Source: Tolypocladium sp. Sup5 PDA-1 (Eukaryota; Ascomycota; Sordariomycetes; Hypocreales; Ophiocordycipitaceae). From it: a stretch of DNA of 64,000 nucleotides. Positions 1-10,917 of the stretch are shown one piece after another. The notes beneath the pieces are model-generated. The model saw only the letters and a list, made by a program, of their open reading frames with translations, had not been told where the DNA came from and searched no databases. The stretch covers positions 806,001 through 870,000 of the forward strand of contig JPHH03000002.1 of the NCBI GenBank assembly GCA_000750105.3. The letters are read 5' to 3'. The translations under genes were made by a program, and so were the position numbers. Position 1 is the first letter of the stretch; each line of letters opens with the position of its first letter.

Positions 1-748
1 TCCAGATCGATGGGGACGAAGCTAACGACGTTCTTGAAGCGCTGTCCATTCTTCTTGAAGTTGGTGAGCTTCAGCTGGATCTCCTTGCGAGCGTGGACCG
101 CCTGTCGCATCCGATGAACAGCAGCTTTGTCCGTGGCCGAACCAGACTTTGCTGCGGTGACTTTGCCTCCGCCAGGGAATTGGAGGAAGCGACAGTTGCG
201 GCCCAGAATCTCGGCTTTCGAGTAGCCAGTCAGCTCGCAAAAGGAGTCAGAGGCGTAGACGATGGGCTGGTCGGGAAGGTCGAGGTCGCACAGAGTCAGC
301 GCGACGGAGCAGTCAACGGCACCCAGGTCGATTTGCGGGTTTGGGCGGCCCGTGACGCGTAGCTGATGTGCAGATTTGTTAGGGCCGGGGGCCTTGAAAT
401 AATCAAACGGGGGTATCAAGCACCACAGACGGGCCCGTTGAGGCTCGTTACAAGCTTGGTGAAGGAGGGCGGAGGGGTATTTACCAGGATGTTCATCATG
501 TCATAGCCGCTGGCAGAGTAGAGGCCAGGATACATGACGGGATCCTCGAGTTGCCGCCATTCGTTTCGTGGGTTGCCCTCGGGCTCCGTGATGTGCTGGC
601 TGGGGAACTGATACTATATCGGAAATGGCGTCAGCCACAGACCTCCCCGTGCCGGACAGCAGCGCAGATCAGCAAGACAGTGCAAGGGACTTACATCCAG
701 GGCCTGCATCTCCCATGGATTCATGGAAGGCGGAGCTTCCGACGCCAT
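1..748 (-). CDS. vvd: VIVID/ENVOY-like LOV blue-light photoreceptor (3' end cut by window)
   Basis: Small PAS/LOV flavoprotein that in other fungi dampens White Collar signalling (photoadaptation). Three exons are visible: 748-695, 613-485 and 362 to the window edge. Introns 694-614 and 484-363 start GTAAGT and GTAAAT and end TAG and CAG. The ATG at 748 is preceded in frame by a stop. The first 181 residues are present. The N-terminal cap has a MNPWE block and a GYDMM block as in Neurospora VVD. The LOV core follows, with the flavin-adduct motif GRNCRFLQ and later KKNGQRF. The short architecture and cap argue for VVD/ENVOY rather than WC-1. An FPGGGKV stretch after the adduct motif differs slightly from the usual SPDG. 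Probably only about 20 C-terminal residues are missing. It is transcribed divergently from the SUMO-ligase gene. Confidence 0.9.
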
Positions 749-2356
749 GGCAGGAGAGATGCCGTCGCCAGTGATGATGATTTACCGGAGGTAGATGGTG
801 GACGGCGGGAGGAGGAGGGACAATAATAAGAACGAGAGGCACGACCGGATCAAGCCGAGATGGCTGAGATATACTCTGGCAGCCCCAACTTTGCTGTGTT
901 TGAATCCTGGAGTGGACGCCTCCGGGCCATGGCATCATCCAGGAGATCTGGGCCTACCGGGCGAGGACGTGGACCTGTGGTGCGGGCTTAAATCGACGTT
1001 TATGCGACAACAGGATCGGAAGTATCGTATTCAAGAGTGGCATTTCATGTACTTGGCACGTAAGACCTCGCAGGCTTACCGCGCGCGCACTGGCTGGCGC
1101 CGTGAAACGGAAAGCTTGCGGCCCGGGCCCCAAGCCCAAGCAGCCCAGTGCCCGCAGTGCCGCTTCAAGCTTTGCCATGTTTGCCCCGTGGCAGCGGGGG
1201 CGCCGCCCAGCGCAGTGATGGGCCATGGAAGTCGTGAGATCGCAGGCGTCGTCGGGAGAGCGTGGTGATCGGGACGAAGCGAGGCCCACTCTGCAGGGAC
1301 AGGCGGGCGTTAGGCTGTCAAGTCGGAAGACAGGCTCCGATTTGGCTGCGGTAGGCGGCGCCAGGCTGCTATCGCAGGGCCACTGGACGCCTAGTGTGAG
1401 CTTGATGGCGCTCAAGCACGGGGTGTTGGTGCGTGTCGAGCGCATTAGGCCAATAGTGAGGGGCTGGCTGATCGATGGGCGATCGATGTCGATGCTCACG
1501 ACACCAAAATTCGCGACGATCTGGCCCTCCTGTGATTGTCGATGGATGCTCGTCTTGAGCTGCTGCCCCCCTCCCGATGTTCTAGACCGCCAGGCCCGTC
1601 CCCCCTGGTGCTTCGTGTCCTCGCCGTGCCACCGACAAACTCACCTCTGAGACGTTCGCATCGAGATCCCGTGCCCCGGAGGCTGGTGTCCCGGTTCTCG
1701 ATCCCCGGCCATTGACTCTGCCACATAGCACAGCTTTGCCGTGGCCGTGGGAGTAGTTGCGTCACAGTCTCGTGGCAGCCCGACGCTTCGTCACCGACAG
1801 ACGCACGGGGTGCCAAATTGCGATGGCGGTGCGACGTGGCTTTCGTTGGTACAAATGCGAAGCACATTGTTTCTATGGCTCGCCCATGTTCCCCCTTGTT
1901 CCTCAATATTTTTCCACGGGCTCGATCCTGGGCTGGCCCTGAGCTACTGTTAGCTCAGATCACTCAGGGCCAAAACCTCTGATATCGGATTGTGCGTACG
2001 GAGCGGTTATCGTGCAATGAAACTTCTGCCAACAAGCATCAACCTGGCTGGCTCGCCATTGTAAGACAGATCGACGGTGTTCGTCACATGAAACCGTGAT
2101 GTGGTTTGAATTGGCAGTCTGGGGGAGTAAGCGGCTCTGATCAGACCACCAATAATAGCTAACCTCAGGTTGGGCTCAGTAAAAATGACAGGTGCCTTCC
2201 AAGCCTTCCTTGCGGCAGCACCCCGCCACGCCAAGCAACCTCGCGTTCTCGTGGCTGCCCGTCGCGTCTTCCCCACCAGGAACTTTCATTCAACATCCCG
2301 ACTTCAGCACTTCAAGCTTCAAGCTTCCGGCCTTGCCAACATAATCACCCCTTGCG
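749..2356. promoter_or_regulatory. Divergent 5' region between vvd-like gene and SUMO ligase gene
   Basis: About 1.6 kb without a supportable gene. Open frames in it lack domains and overlap each other. It holds many GATC/CGAT words, densest at 1470-1494, where GATCGATG occurs twice with starts 11 bp apart. GATCGA-type words are the reported White Collar complex target in Neurospora, so this is a plausible light-response element for the vvd-like gene. That function is inferred, not shown. Confidence 0.5.
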
Positions 2357-3609
2357 ATGCCCCGTCTCGTCAACCGCGGACACGCCGCCAGCTCATCGTC
2401 CTCCACTGCCACTCTCCCACAATACCAGCCGCCCGCCTGCCCCCTCAATGACGTGGCCCGTCGCTCCCTTGGCGAGCTCTCCAACAACCGCGGCACCGTC
2501 ATCTACGAGTCGCAGCTGAAGGAGTCGGTGCGCTTCCTGGGCCTCGGCGTCGGCGACCTCCACGAGCGCCTCCGCGCCCAGCGGGAGCGCCTCGAGAACC
2601 AGCGCGCGCGTCGGCAGGAGAAGGGCACGGACAAGACTGCAGAGGAGGAGCGCCTCGAGGCGCACTTGGAGGAGCTTGAGGATGAGGTGGACGGGTTAAC
2701 GGGCGAATCCGAGCAGGCTATACGGGACGTTATCGACAAGCGGGCCGAGCTAGAGGACGAAGCCGTCGCGCTGGGAGACTTGTACACCGCCGCCTCCACA
2801 GCACACAACACAAACGCCGCCGCCGCGCAGCGCAGGGCCCTGAACGTCGAAGACCAAGACGAAGCAGACGACCAAAAAGAGGACCCCGTCCCTAGCACCG
2901 CCGACGCCTTCCGCGAGCGCTGCGCCCAGAAGCTCGCCGAGTACACAAATCTCAACCCGCACCAGCGGTATGCTCTCAACAACGACTACGCCGGTTTCAA
3001 GAAACTATGGCACGACGCCGCTGCCGGCCAGGACGGCCCGCCCCTGCCCGACGCGTCGCGGTGGTTCCGCTCCAACGGCCAGCCCGTTATGGACCGCCCC
3101 GGCGCTGAGCAGAGACGTAATACCCAGGGCGCCGAGGACGATGAGGACGATGACGTCGCCGTTGCGCGTGAGGTGCTTAGCTTGAACTGCCCCCTGACGC
3201 TGCGCCCGATGGAGGAGCCGTACAGCAACAACAAGTGCAAGCACACGTTTGAAAAGAGCGCTATACTGGACTACCTGTCGCCGCAGGGTCAGATGCAATG
3301 CCCCCAGACGGGATGCTCGCAGGTACTGCTCTCACTCCCCCCTTCCTCCCCTACCTCCAGCCTCTATCCCATCTACAGCCCTTTTATCCCCTGTGCTGAC
3401 GTTACTTGCCGCAGACATTCTCGATAGCGAAGTTTGAGGATGACTTTTACCTCGACCAGGCCATCCTGCGGAGGGTCCAGCGCGCCCAGGAGGCTCAGCG
3501 CAACGACGAGATGGAGGACGACGAGGAAGATGACGAGGAGGAGAGTATGGCGGTACGGGGAGGCAGGCGTGCCCAAGGGAGGGCCACCAAGCAGGAGGCT
3601 GATGAGTGA
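2357..3609 (+). CDS. nse2: NSE2/MMS21-type SP-RING SUMO E3 ligase
   Basis: Probable SUMO ligase subunit of the SMC5-SMC6 genome-stability complex. Two exons, 2357-3322 and 3415-3609, encode 386 residues. The intron (3323-3414) starts GTACTG, ends GCAG and is in phase 0. The C-terminal SP-RING has zinc ligands at about C278, H296, C315 and C320, with C294 just before the histidine, and NCPLTLRPMEEP at its start. The intron falls just after the last cysteine (CSQ | TFSI). Before the ring there is a long charged segment (about residues 75-150) that looks coiled-coil, fitting the helical region that binds SMC5. The C-terminal tail is very acidic (DDEEDDEEE) and ends basic. The length is somewhat greater than yeast MMS21. 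Family identity is strong; the exact orthology is inferred from the ring plus the helical N-terminus. Confidence 0.85.
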
Positions 3610-3909
3610 TTCCAAGGACTGCGAGGGTTGTCCGTGTAGAACAAACAGGGTGCAGTTAAGACGACGAAATGATACCCCCGATGAGATGCATGCCGTCTCG
3701 GTAGATGACGATGAAGCACGCGCGATCAGAAAACAGTCTCAATGCATTTGGCTATGCTATCGCCAGGTCTATATATTCAGAAGGGTATCGAACAGGTATT
3801 TATCCACCAGCTTGCGCCCGTCATGACAACCAGGTAGCCCAAAGCTATCCAAAAACTCGACCACATGATATGGTCCTTTTCCTTTTGTCACCCCACAGCC
3901 ACAGTCAGC
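3610..3909. other. Convergent 3' spacer
   Basis: A 300-bp interval between the 3' ends of the SUMO-ligase and carboxypeptidase genes. It contains no supportable gene and presumably holds both 3' UTRs and polyadenylation signals. Confidence 0.6.
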
Positions 3910-5989
3910 CTACATCAAACACAACAATCCATGCAGGGCGAGGAGCGTGGCGCCAAGGTCCCACAGTGGGAAGCCAGACCTCATCGACGACGCGGCGCTG
4001 CCGGGCGTTTTGGTCGCGGTGTACACGCCCGTCATCGTCACCGTCTGCGAGGACGCGGGCTTGGTCGTCGACGTGGGCTTTTGGGCTGTCGCCAGGGGCC
4101 AGTCCTCCGACTTGCTGTACAAGATGCCGTTGATGACAACCCCGCCGTTGTTGGCGGCCAGTTTCTGGGCATCCTTGTCGCACGTAGAGCCGAACGCGCG
4201 GACGAAGCACGTCGGCTTGGGCGCCGTGGGCAGCTTGGCCGTTTGCGTCGAGTTCAGCGGCCCGGTCGTGTTGAACGAAGCCAGGTCGATGTCACTGCCC
4301 GTGGAGACGGACTTGCCCATCATGATGCGCGCAAAGACCTGGAAGGCCGTCTCGGGCTGGTACCAGGCGACGGAGTGGCCGGCCTGGTAGACGCGACTGA
4401 AGGACAGGTTACCGTACTGACGGACCTCGCCGCCGACGTACGAGTCGTTGACGATGATGGGGGCGTAGCCGGCCGCCGGGAACTTGGTCGCGTAGTCTCC
4501 GCCTGCCTGCTGAGCGATGCCCAGGGAGACGGCCTCGCCTCCGAACCAGTTGCAGATGTAGTCCCTGTCGCCGTAGATGAGGCCCACGCGGACGCCGCTC
4601 TTGAGGAGATTGGCCAGACGCCCAATATTACCGCCCCTGGCGATGTCTCCCGTCGAGAGGAAGTTCTTGAAGACGCTGTCGCTGTCCATTGTGTAGTTGA
4701 CGGGCGCTCCAATAGCCCTCTGAACGCTGCCTTGGTTGAGGTAGTCGACGAAGAACAGCGCCGGCTGGGGATCTGCGCTCGCCGCTGCGAGATCGTATAC
4801 GCCCCTGCCCGAGCTGTAGTATGCTCCCTCAATGTCATTGCAAGCCTCTGACGCTCGAGAGCAGATGTCATTGACGCCTGGCTGATTGCCCTTGCCCTCT
4901 GGGTCCTTTTGCGCAGCGGCAGTCTGGCACTGGGTCAAGAGGTCCTTGCAACCGCTGCTTCCTGCAAACTTGCTGAGGTAGAACTTGGCCTCCTCGTTTG
5001 ACAAGGCCTTGACGCCATACGTGTTGTTGTTGGCGAAGGCTGGGTACATGGGCACCTGGAGCATCTTGTCGACGCATCCATTGACGATGCCCAGCGACGT
5101 GAGACGCAGCTCCAGCGTCGAGTTCCGGCTCAAAGCGCCGGTCAACCGTTTCTGGTTCTGCGCCTGCCAAGTCTCTGCGAAGATGGGGCCGTACACGCCG
5201 CCGTAGCTCTCCGCAAAGAGATTGACGGCCACGGAGGCGTGGGCGCGAGGCTGATACCCGGGGAAGGTGGTGAGGAAGCCTTGGACAGTGTGCCAAACCG
5301 CCATGGCTGCAATCTGGGTCGTGTTGGCGGTGCTGTTGCCGCTGTTGGTGCTAAACGTGCCGTTCACCAAGTTCCAAGCGGGCGACGAGTCGCTGGCCTG
5401 GGTCGGGGGCTCTACCAGCGAGCCATTGACCATGGACTTGGTGCCATTAGTCGGCACGTCGTAAGAGAAGCCGACTTGATTGGGCTATGCAGCGGGTTCG
5501 TTAGTATGGGTCCTGAAGAAGGCCACTCATCTGAGGCGGTAGATGCCATTGGCAGAGACGAACCTGGTCGATGAAGAGCATGTTGGAGGCGCGGTCCCAT
5601 CCCCATTCCCTGGCCACCGTATCGTACTTGTCCAGGCCCTTCTCGATGACCTCGCACGGTCCGTTGCCGGCGAAGAAGCCATACATGGAGCTGGAGCCGG
5701 GCCCGCCGTTGAGCCACACCGTCAGGCTGTCGGTCGGGTTGCGGGCCTCGACGAACCAGAAGAAGAGGTTGGTCGGGTAGTCGCCGGGGATGTTGACCCA
5801 GCCCGTGTACTGCTTCTGCTTGTCAAAGGCCGTCTTGCACATGCCCTCAGGCACCTTGTACGAGATGGTGACATTGCCGCCGCCGGGAGAGCGCACAACC
5901 GTCAGGTTGCGGGCCTTAGCGTCCTGAGCGACGAACTGCGCGAGGGCTGGGCCGGAAGCTGCCAGCAGGGCGCCGAGGGAGAGACGCAT
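3910..5989 (-). CDS. Secreted, probably GPI-anchored serine carboxypeptidase (S10)
   Basis: Peptidase family S10, removing C-terminal residues from peptides. Two exons, 5989-5564 and 5484-3910, give 666 residues. The intron (5563-5485) starts GTTCGT, ends CATAG and joins FIDQ to PNQVGFSYD, a conserved family block. The N-terminus is a signal peptide (MRLSLGALLAASGPALAQ). The oxyanion-hole motif NGGPGSSSM is near residue 95, the nucleophile is in FAESYGG (about S235), the Asp lies in GDRDYICNW and the His in AGHSVAWYQP (about H512). Many N-glycosylation sequons are present. The tail is Ser/Thr-rich and ends in a hydrophobic segment (GATLLALHGLLCLM) after a small-residue stretch, as in GPI precursors. 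It is therefore likely on the cell surface or in the wall rather than a vacuolar CPY. The whole catalytic set is intact. Confidence 0.92.
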
Positions 5990-7842
5990 GGTGAAGGATG
6001 AGGCTCTCTCGCCGGTGCTTCAGGTCATGGCGTGTCGAAACTGCTGGTGAGGGAACCAATGGCCGTACCGCGTGCGTGTGTCCTCTCTCCCGTGTCGAAT
6101 TGGGGGCCTCGCAACCACAGCTAGTAGAATCAGAAAGACGCGGCGACCTTATGTACAAACCCAAACGAAGGACGAAAGATGGTGAGGCTCCAATCTTCAA
6201 ATGAACGGCTGACGTTGAGATGATGGACGTCGTTAGGTGGTCCCGGGCTGGCACTTGCGACGCTTGCGGTGGGCCATGCACCCGCTTTTGCGTGGCTGTT
6301 AAGTTAACGCCTTACAGTTCGTGGGGGGGCGCAGCGTGCCGTTGTCGTCAGCCAGTCGGTCGCTTTCACGTTGACTGCTGATCATCGGCTCAACAGACAC
6401 CCGTTGAAGCTCTGCTGACGTGCAGCTCCTGCTTCTGGGCCAGATCGGCACCTCGCCAACTGCGTGAGTGGCTGTCGAATATCAAAAGTTCGAAGTCTCC
6501 AATGGTGCCCGAATGCCACCACCGCAACCATGATCGCTTCCATCCACTATGGAGACTCTCGCCCGTCGCGCTCCCCGCGGCCCGAGTCGGTGATTCGAGA
6601 TTTATCAACGGGTCCGTTTGGTCCTTTTGCTCTGCGGGCCCGTCCGTTGCCGCACACAGAGTTTCTCGCGGCAGCTCACGGAGAGCGTCGCGCCATGACG
6701 GTTTCTCATGCTCTGTTCCGTTTCGTGAGAGGACCGCATCTTGGCCCCCATCAAGGTTGTTCCGCGGTGCTCAGGAGGCACAGACATCCACGGGGCAACT
6801 TCGCAGCGTTTCGCCCGGTGTCGTCGAATCCGGACATCTAACTCGCAGTTACCATCACTCTTCCTCACAACGGCTGGCTCAACGCAGAGATGTTTGTGGG
6901 TTTGAAAAGAGGGTCAGAGAGAGATGTACACGCTTTCTCAGCAATCGCAAGGCGTCTGATAACGTGAGCTGGTATGCGGTTGTCGTTCATCACATCGACA
7001 AGGAGGAGAGGGGCTGCCGGAACCACATACAAATGATGGACCCCCCATCGCCTCTGAAAAGACGGCAACTCGGGTCTAAGCGGTATCAAGCTCCCGGTGA
7101 ATTACGGATACCTGTTACAGGCCGCACGGGTTGTCCACCCTGGATGCTTCGAAGCTGGCCATGTCGATTCCAATCTTCTGTTGGCAAGCACTGCGCCTGC
7201 TCTTTTAATATCAATTCGGAACATCTACGAACAACCACGACACAAGGCCCCTGAAGAACCATCAACTTCAGAAAACGCTTCGTCTTGGCCTTGTTTCCGT
7301 TGTAGTCTCAGCAAAACTCGGGGTTCCTTGGTGTTCCGCGGTTTCCGTACAGGTCGACGTCACTCGCCGAGGGACTCACTCCCTCGCCTAATTACTGACC
7401 TGAGAGGCTATGGCAGGCCGTCAATGCAGGACCGTTCCGTCACGCGATAATGCTGCTTGCAAATTTTTCTCATTCGAGTCATCTACTCCGCAGACTGCGT
7501 GGGTATTCCATGCCAGTCTTCGAGAAGCGAGTTCCCGTTCATTTTGGGTTAAGCTTAATATTATTCAAGTGCGGGCCGCCAACCACCACCCGTCGCTCCG
7601 ACAAGGGTAGAATACCGCATAGGTACTATTCTGTTGCCTCTTACATCTAGTACTTAGACATCACCCCAGCCTCAACTCGCCAAGGATGTAATGTACAACA
7701 GTGCGCCGCAGGAGGCATATGCTCCGTACAATATTGGTACAACGGGGGTGCAGGGATTCTGTGTAAGGTGCCCGAAGTGACTGCTCCCAGCATCGGTTAT
7801 TACTCCGCATCTGCGTCGGGTATCATCATGGCTCATCGTGGC
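5990..7842. other. Gene-free spacer upstream of carboxypeptidase
   Basis: 1.85 kb between the carboxypeptidase start and the COQ3 stop, both genes on the minus strand. It should contain the carboxypeptidase promoter. Its longest open frame (6502-7254, plus strand, ATG start, 250 codons) has no recognisable domain and is overlapped by other frames, so I do not call it. Confidence 0.5.
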
Positions 7843-7864
7843 TCATCGTGGCTCATCGTGGCTC
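7831..7864. repeat. 10-bp tandem repeat across the COQ3 stop codon
   Basis: Three perfect copies of GCTCATCGTG plus a partial fourth. The coding strand of COQ3 ends inside the array (stop at 7845-7843), so the repeat encodes the last residues (SHDEPR) and the start of the 3' UTR. Confidence 0.9.
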
Positions 7865-8769
7865 GCTTCGCTGCCTCGCCGAACCCCGAAAAAATAATTA
7901 CCGACTTTTTCGCTTCCTCGCACCTCTCTCCACCCCAGGCCGGGGACATAGACGACGCCCATGACCCGCGGGCTCTCCCAGCCCTTGTCCATAAAGTATC
8001 TTCGCAGCTCGTCCTCGTTGATATACTTGTTCCAGTCGTGCGTTCCGGGAGGCACGATGCGCAAGAGGTCCTCGGCGACGAGGTTCGTTGTGAACCAGCT
8101 CATCCACGTCCGTGCGATTGTGCTCATGACCAGCCAGCCACCGGGTTTGACGAACGGCCGAACCCGCTCCAGGAAAGCAGCCGGCTCGTCCACGTGTTCG
8201 ATGACCTCGAAGAGGCTCACGACATCGTAGCGGTCCTTGTCGTCCAGTGGGACCTCGAGCGCCTCGATGGAACTCTGGCGGTACGAGAGCTTGCCGCTTA
8301 ACGACGGGTCCTTGCGCGCGTGCGCTTTCGCGACAGCCAGGACGGAGGGCGTGGGATCTATGGCCGTGACTCGACGGGTCGTCGGCAGCCGGGCCGCGCT
8401 CTCGGCGAAGATGCCGCCGCCGCAGCCGATGTCGAGGTACGAAAGGGAGGCGTCCTCGTCGGGGACAGCTGGGCGCGGCTCGGACCGACGGCAAGCCCGA
8501 ATGAAGTCGTGCCGCAGCGGGTTCATGAGGTGAAGCAGCCTCGAGGACCCGTGGGGGTCCCACCACTCGCCGGCGAGGGCATTGAAGTGGGAGACCTCAT
8601 CTGGGTTGACGGACGAGAAGGTCGAGTGCCATTGCTGGCGCGACGAGGAGGAGGGTAGAATCGGCTGTCGTGGTGAACGTGACCAGACGGCTCGAACCGG
8701 GGTCGCGTGTGGCGGCCGTGGCCGTAGCCGCCCAAGACGAGCCGCGGCTGTCCGGGACGGAGCTGCCAT
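7843..8769 (-). CDS. coq3: Ubiquinone biosynthesis O-methyltransferase, mitochondrial
   Basis: SAM-dependent O-methyltransferase that methylates polyprenyl-dihydroxybenzoate and demethylubiquinol in coenzyme Q synthesis, in the mitochondrial matrix. A single exon of 308 residues starts at the ATG at 8769. The frame runs 50 codons further upstream, but that extension lacks the targeting character seen after 8769. The first 50 residues are rich in Arg, Ser and Ala with almost no acids, as in a mitochondrial presequence. The UbiG/COQ3 core begins with VNPDEVSHFNALAGEWWD. SAM motif I, YLDIGCGGGIFAE, is at about residues 111-123, and SLFEVIEHVDEPAAFL follows. The last codons lie inside a 10-bp tandem repeat that crosses the stop codon. 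It is divergent from RIB3. Confidence 0.93.
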   Translation of the reverse strand: MAAPSRTAAARLGRLRPRPPHATPVRAVWSRSPRQPILPSSSSRQQWHSTFSSVNPDEVSHFNALAGEWWDPHGSSRLLHLMNPLRHDFIRACRRSEPRPAVPDEDASLSYLDIGCGGGIFAESAARLPTTRRVTAIDPTPSVLAVAKAHARKDPSLSGKLSYRQSSIEALEVPLDDKDRYDVVSLFEVIEHVDEPAAFLERVRPFVKPGGWLVMSTIARTWMSWFTTNLVAEDLLRIVPPGTHDWNKYINEDELRRYFMDKGWESPRVMGVVYVPGLGWREVRGSEKVGNYFFGVRRGSEASHDEPR

Positions 8770-9744
8770 GGGCGATTGAAGGGCGGTGGTGATGTCGGCG
8801 AGCCTGACGTACTTTATTTTAGCTGACCGCGAGGAGCAAGCTCCAAAACCACCTGCGGACGAATGCGATCGGTTGGAGGCTCGTCGGCTGACAAAGCACG
8901 AGTCAGGGCGACGTCCCATCTGGCCTCGGAATGTGGAGCCGAGCCCGGTGCTTCTGGATGCCGCGGCTTGCTGCGCGCGCGGGGGGAAGCCTTGAATCCG
9001 GTGCCGGCTGGGAGTTTACTGTGTACGGTAATTGCGGTGCCGCTGCTTACCGATCGTTTGCAAATGGGCGTGTCCAATTCCACTTGCACAGAACAAAAGC
9101 CAATGGATGCAGTGGGCGTGCACTTTGTCAGCGTCCTGTCAGCTCCTTTCACCTTGGATGAAAATATGTATCGAATTACTACGGATAGTCCTACGTGCGG
9201 CTATGGCAGATATCTCTACGGACTACTGAGTAGCAATGGTATTGCTCAATGCAGGCGGCCGCATGAATGGCATTGAATAGTGGAGCTCTACTGCGGTGTG
9301 TTGGCAGGCCTGACATGTGCTCTCTCTTCTCATCGAGCGCCATGAGTCCATGACACGGAAGCATCGCTAAGAAGCCGAAGCGAAAGTTCCAGATGGAAGA
9401 TCGGGGCCGAGTTGGCCCGCAGCCATGACCGGCAAGGAAAGCACTGTTGCTCCCGCTGATTCTCCCTCCTCCTTCAACCACCTGAATCTCGTCGACCATC
9501 TCGGCTGCTCGAGGGTTTGCAATACAGCGACCACGGCGTGCGTTGCCCCTCCATCGGAAACTCATACCCGCCCGCACGCGCACCCATAGACGTCAGGGTC
9601 CCCCTCTGCCAAAAATCGCCCGCCCACCCTTCCACCCACCTGCAGACCGAGACTGCCGGCCGAGATCGAGTCACCTCCATTGCGACCGCAGGCCAACACC
9701 ACATACTCCTCCGTCTATACACGCATACACAGCACGCGCGCAAC
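8770..9744. promoter_or_regulatory. Divergent COQ3/RIB3 5' region
   Basis: About 975 bp holding the promoters and leaders of COQ3 (minus) and RIB3 (plus). The 100 bp before RIB3 is C-rich with few purines, as in many fungal leaders. No gene is seen. Confidence 0.5.
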
Positions 9745-10512
9745 ATGCCTTCCTCGACGATCCCCGAGGGTCTATTCGACTCCATCCCCGAGTCCATTGA
9801 AGCCTTCCGTACGCTCTGCCCCGCCCTGCCCTCACCTCCCGTCCCTCGCTGGCGTGACACTGACCCCCTCTCTCCAGGCAATGGCGAGTTCCTCGTCGTG
9901 CTCGACGACCCCGGCCGCGAAAACGAAGCCGACCTCATCATCGCCGCCCAGGACGTTACCACCGAGCAGATGGCCTGGATGGTGCGCTACTCGTCCGGCC
10001 TCATCTGCGCGCCCATCAAGCCCGTCCGCGCCGACGCCCTGGACCTCCCCCTCATGGTCTCGGCCAGCCAGGACCCTCGTGGCACCGCCTACACCCTCTC
10101 CGTCGACGCGAACGACCCCTCCGTCACCACGGGCATCAGCGCCCACGACCGCGCCCTCGCCTGCCGCGTTCTCGCCGACCCAGCCGCCACGCCCTCCAGC
10201 CTGCGCCGGCCCGGCCACGTCCTGCCGCTGCGCGCCCACCCCGGCGGCGTGAGGGCCCGCGTCGGCCACACCGAGGCCGCCGTCGAGTTCTGCCGCCTGG
10301 CCGGCAAGTTCGAGGCCGCCGCCATCTGCGAGGTCGTCGACGACGGCAACGACCACGTCCCCGGCCGCGCCGCGCTATCCTCGTCGGGCATGATGCGGGG
10401 GGAGGCCTGCGTCGCCTTTGCGCGCAAGTGGGGGCTCAAGGTCTGCACCATTGCCGACCTCGTCGAGTACGTCGAGAAGACCGAGGGCAAGCTGGAGCTC
10501 AACGGCTCATGA
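9745..10512 (+). CDS. rib3: 3,4-dihydroxy-2-butanone 4-phosphate synthase (riboflavin synthesis)
   Basis: Converts ribulose 5-phosphate to 3,4-dihydroxy-2-butanone 4-phosphate plus formate, the four-carbon precursor of riboflavin. The open frame from the ATG at 9745 runs uninterrupted to 10512. Even so, an intron is predicted at 9809-9877 (GTACGC...CTCCAG, 69 nt). Removing it joins EAF-R-NGEFLVVLDD, the conserved start of the family, and gives 232 residues, the usual length. Retaining it would insert 23 residues (a Pro-rich run beginning TLCPALPSPP). The active-site block DDPGRENEADLI is at about residues 29-40, followed by RYSSGLICAP, the HVLPLRAHPGGVRARVGHTEAAV region and GEACVAFARKWGLKV. 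It is a monofunctional enzyme, with no fused cyclohydrolase II domain. Confidence 0.94.
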   Translation: MPSSTIPEGLFDSIPESIEAFRTLCPALPSPPVPRWRDTDPLSPGNGEFLVVLDDPGRENEADLIIAAQDVTTEQMAWMVRYSSGLICAPIKPVRADALDLPLMVSASQDPRGTAYTLSVDANDPSVTTGISAHDRALACRVLADPAATPSSLRRPGHVLPLRAHPGGVRARVGHTEAAVEFCRLAGKFEAAAICEVVDDGNDHVPGRAALSSSGMMRGEACVAFARKWGLKVCTIADLVEYVEKTEGKLELNGS

Positions 10513-10917
10513 GGGTTCCGTGGGCAATGGACGGAAGAGGAAGAGGGGGAGATGGGGACACGGCGCGCCCCCGTGGTTGCGGACAGAGGGCAGGGGCGTT
10601 GAAAGTCTCTACTTGGCCTGTATTTGCATGTACATGGTGTGTTTTGGGGTTCGCGCGGCACGTTTCCGTTTCCGTTTTGGATGGCTAGATTTCATCGTTT
10701 GTGGCAGCATGTATGTATCCACGAATGTATGTTTGCATGCAATAGAATTTCACATACTGCCAACAACCAACGCTACTCTACAGAAACGCTACCCAGTTGC
10801 GAATCGATCATCTCGTTAGCAAACTCCCCATTCATTAATGAGTGCATGACCAGCCGTTGCTGCTCTTGAGCCTGCCTGTAAGCCAAATGTACACTGCGAC
10901 CCTGGTTACATCAAACC
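10513..10917. other. Convergent 3' spacer RIB3 / CTR86
   Basis: 405 bp between two stop codons. No gene is seen. It is T-rich after the RIB3 stop and presumably contains both 3' UTRs. Confidence 0.5.

Noticed and set aside
3865..4851. 328-codon plus-strand frame opposite the carboxypeptidase
   Set aside because: Antisense shadow of a strongly supported S10 peptidase exon.
6502..7254. 250-codon plus-strand frame between the carboxypeptidase and COQ3
   Set aside because: No recognisable domain, composition not coding-like, and overlapping frames are open; it lies in the carboxypeptidase promoter region.
8770..8919. 50-codon upstream extension of COQ3
   Set aside because: The ATG at 8769 begins a convincing mitochondrial presequence and is the usual family start; the extension is Cys/Ser/Arg-rich and unlike targeting peptides of the family.
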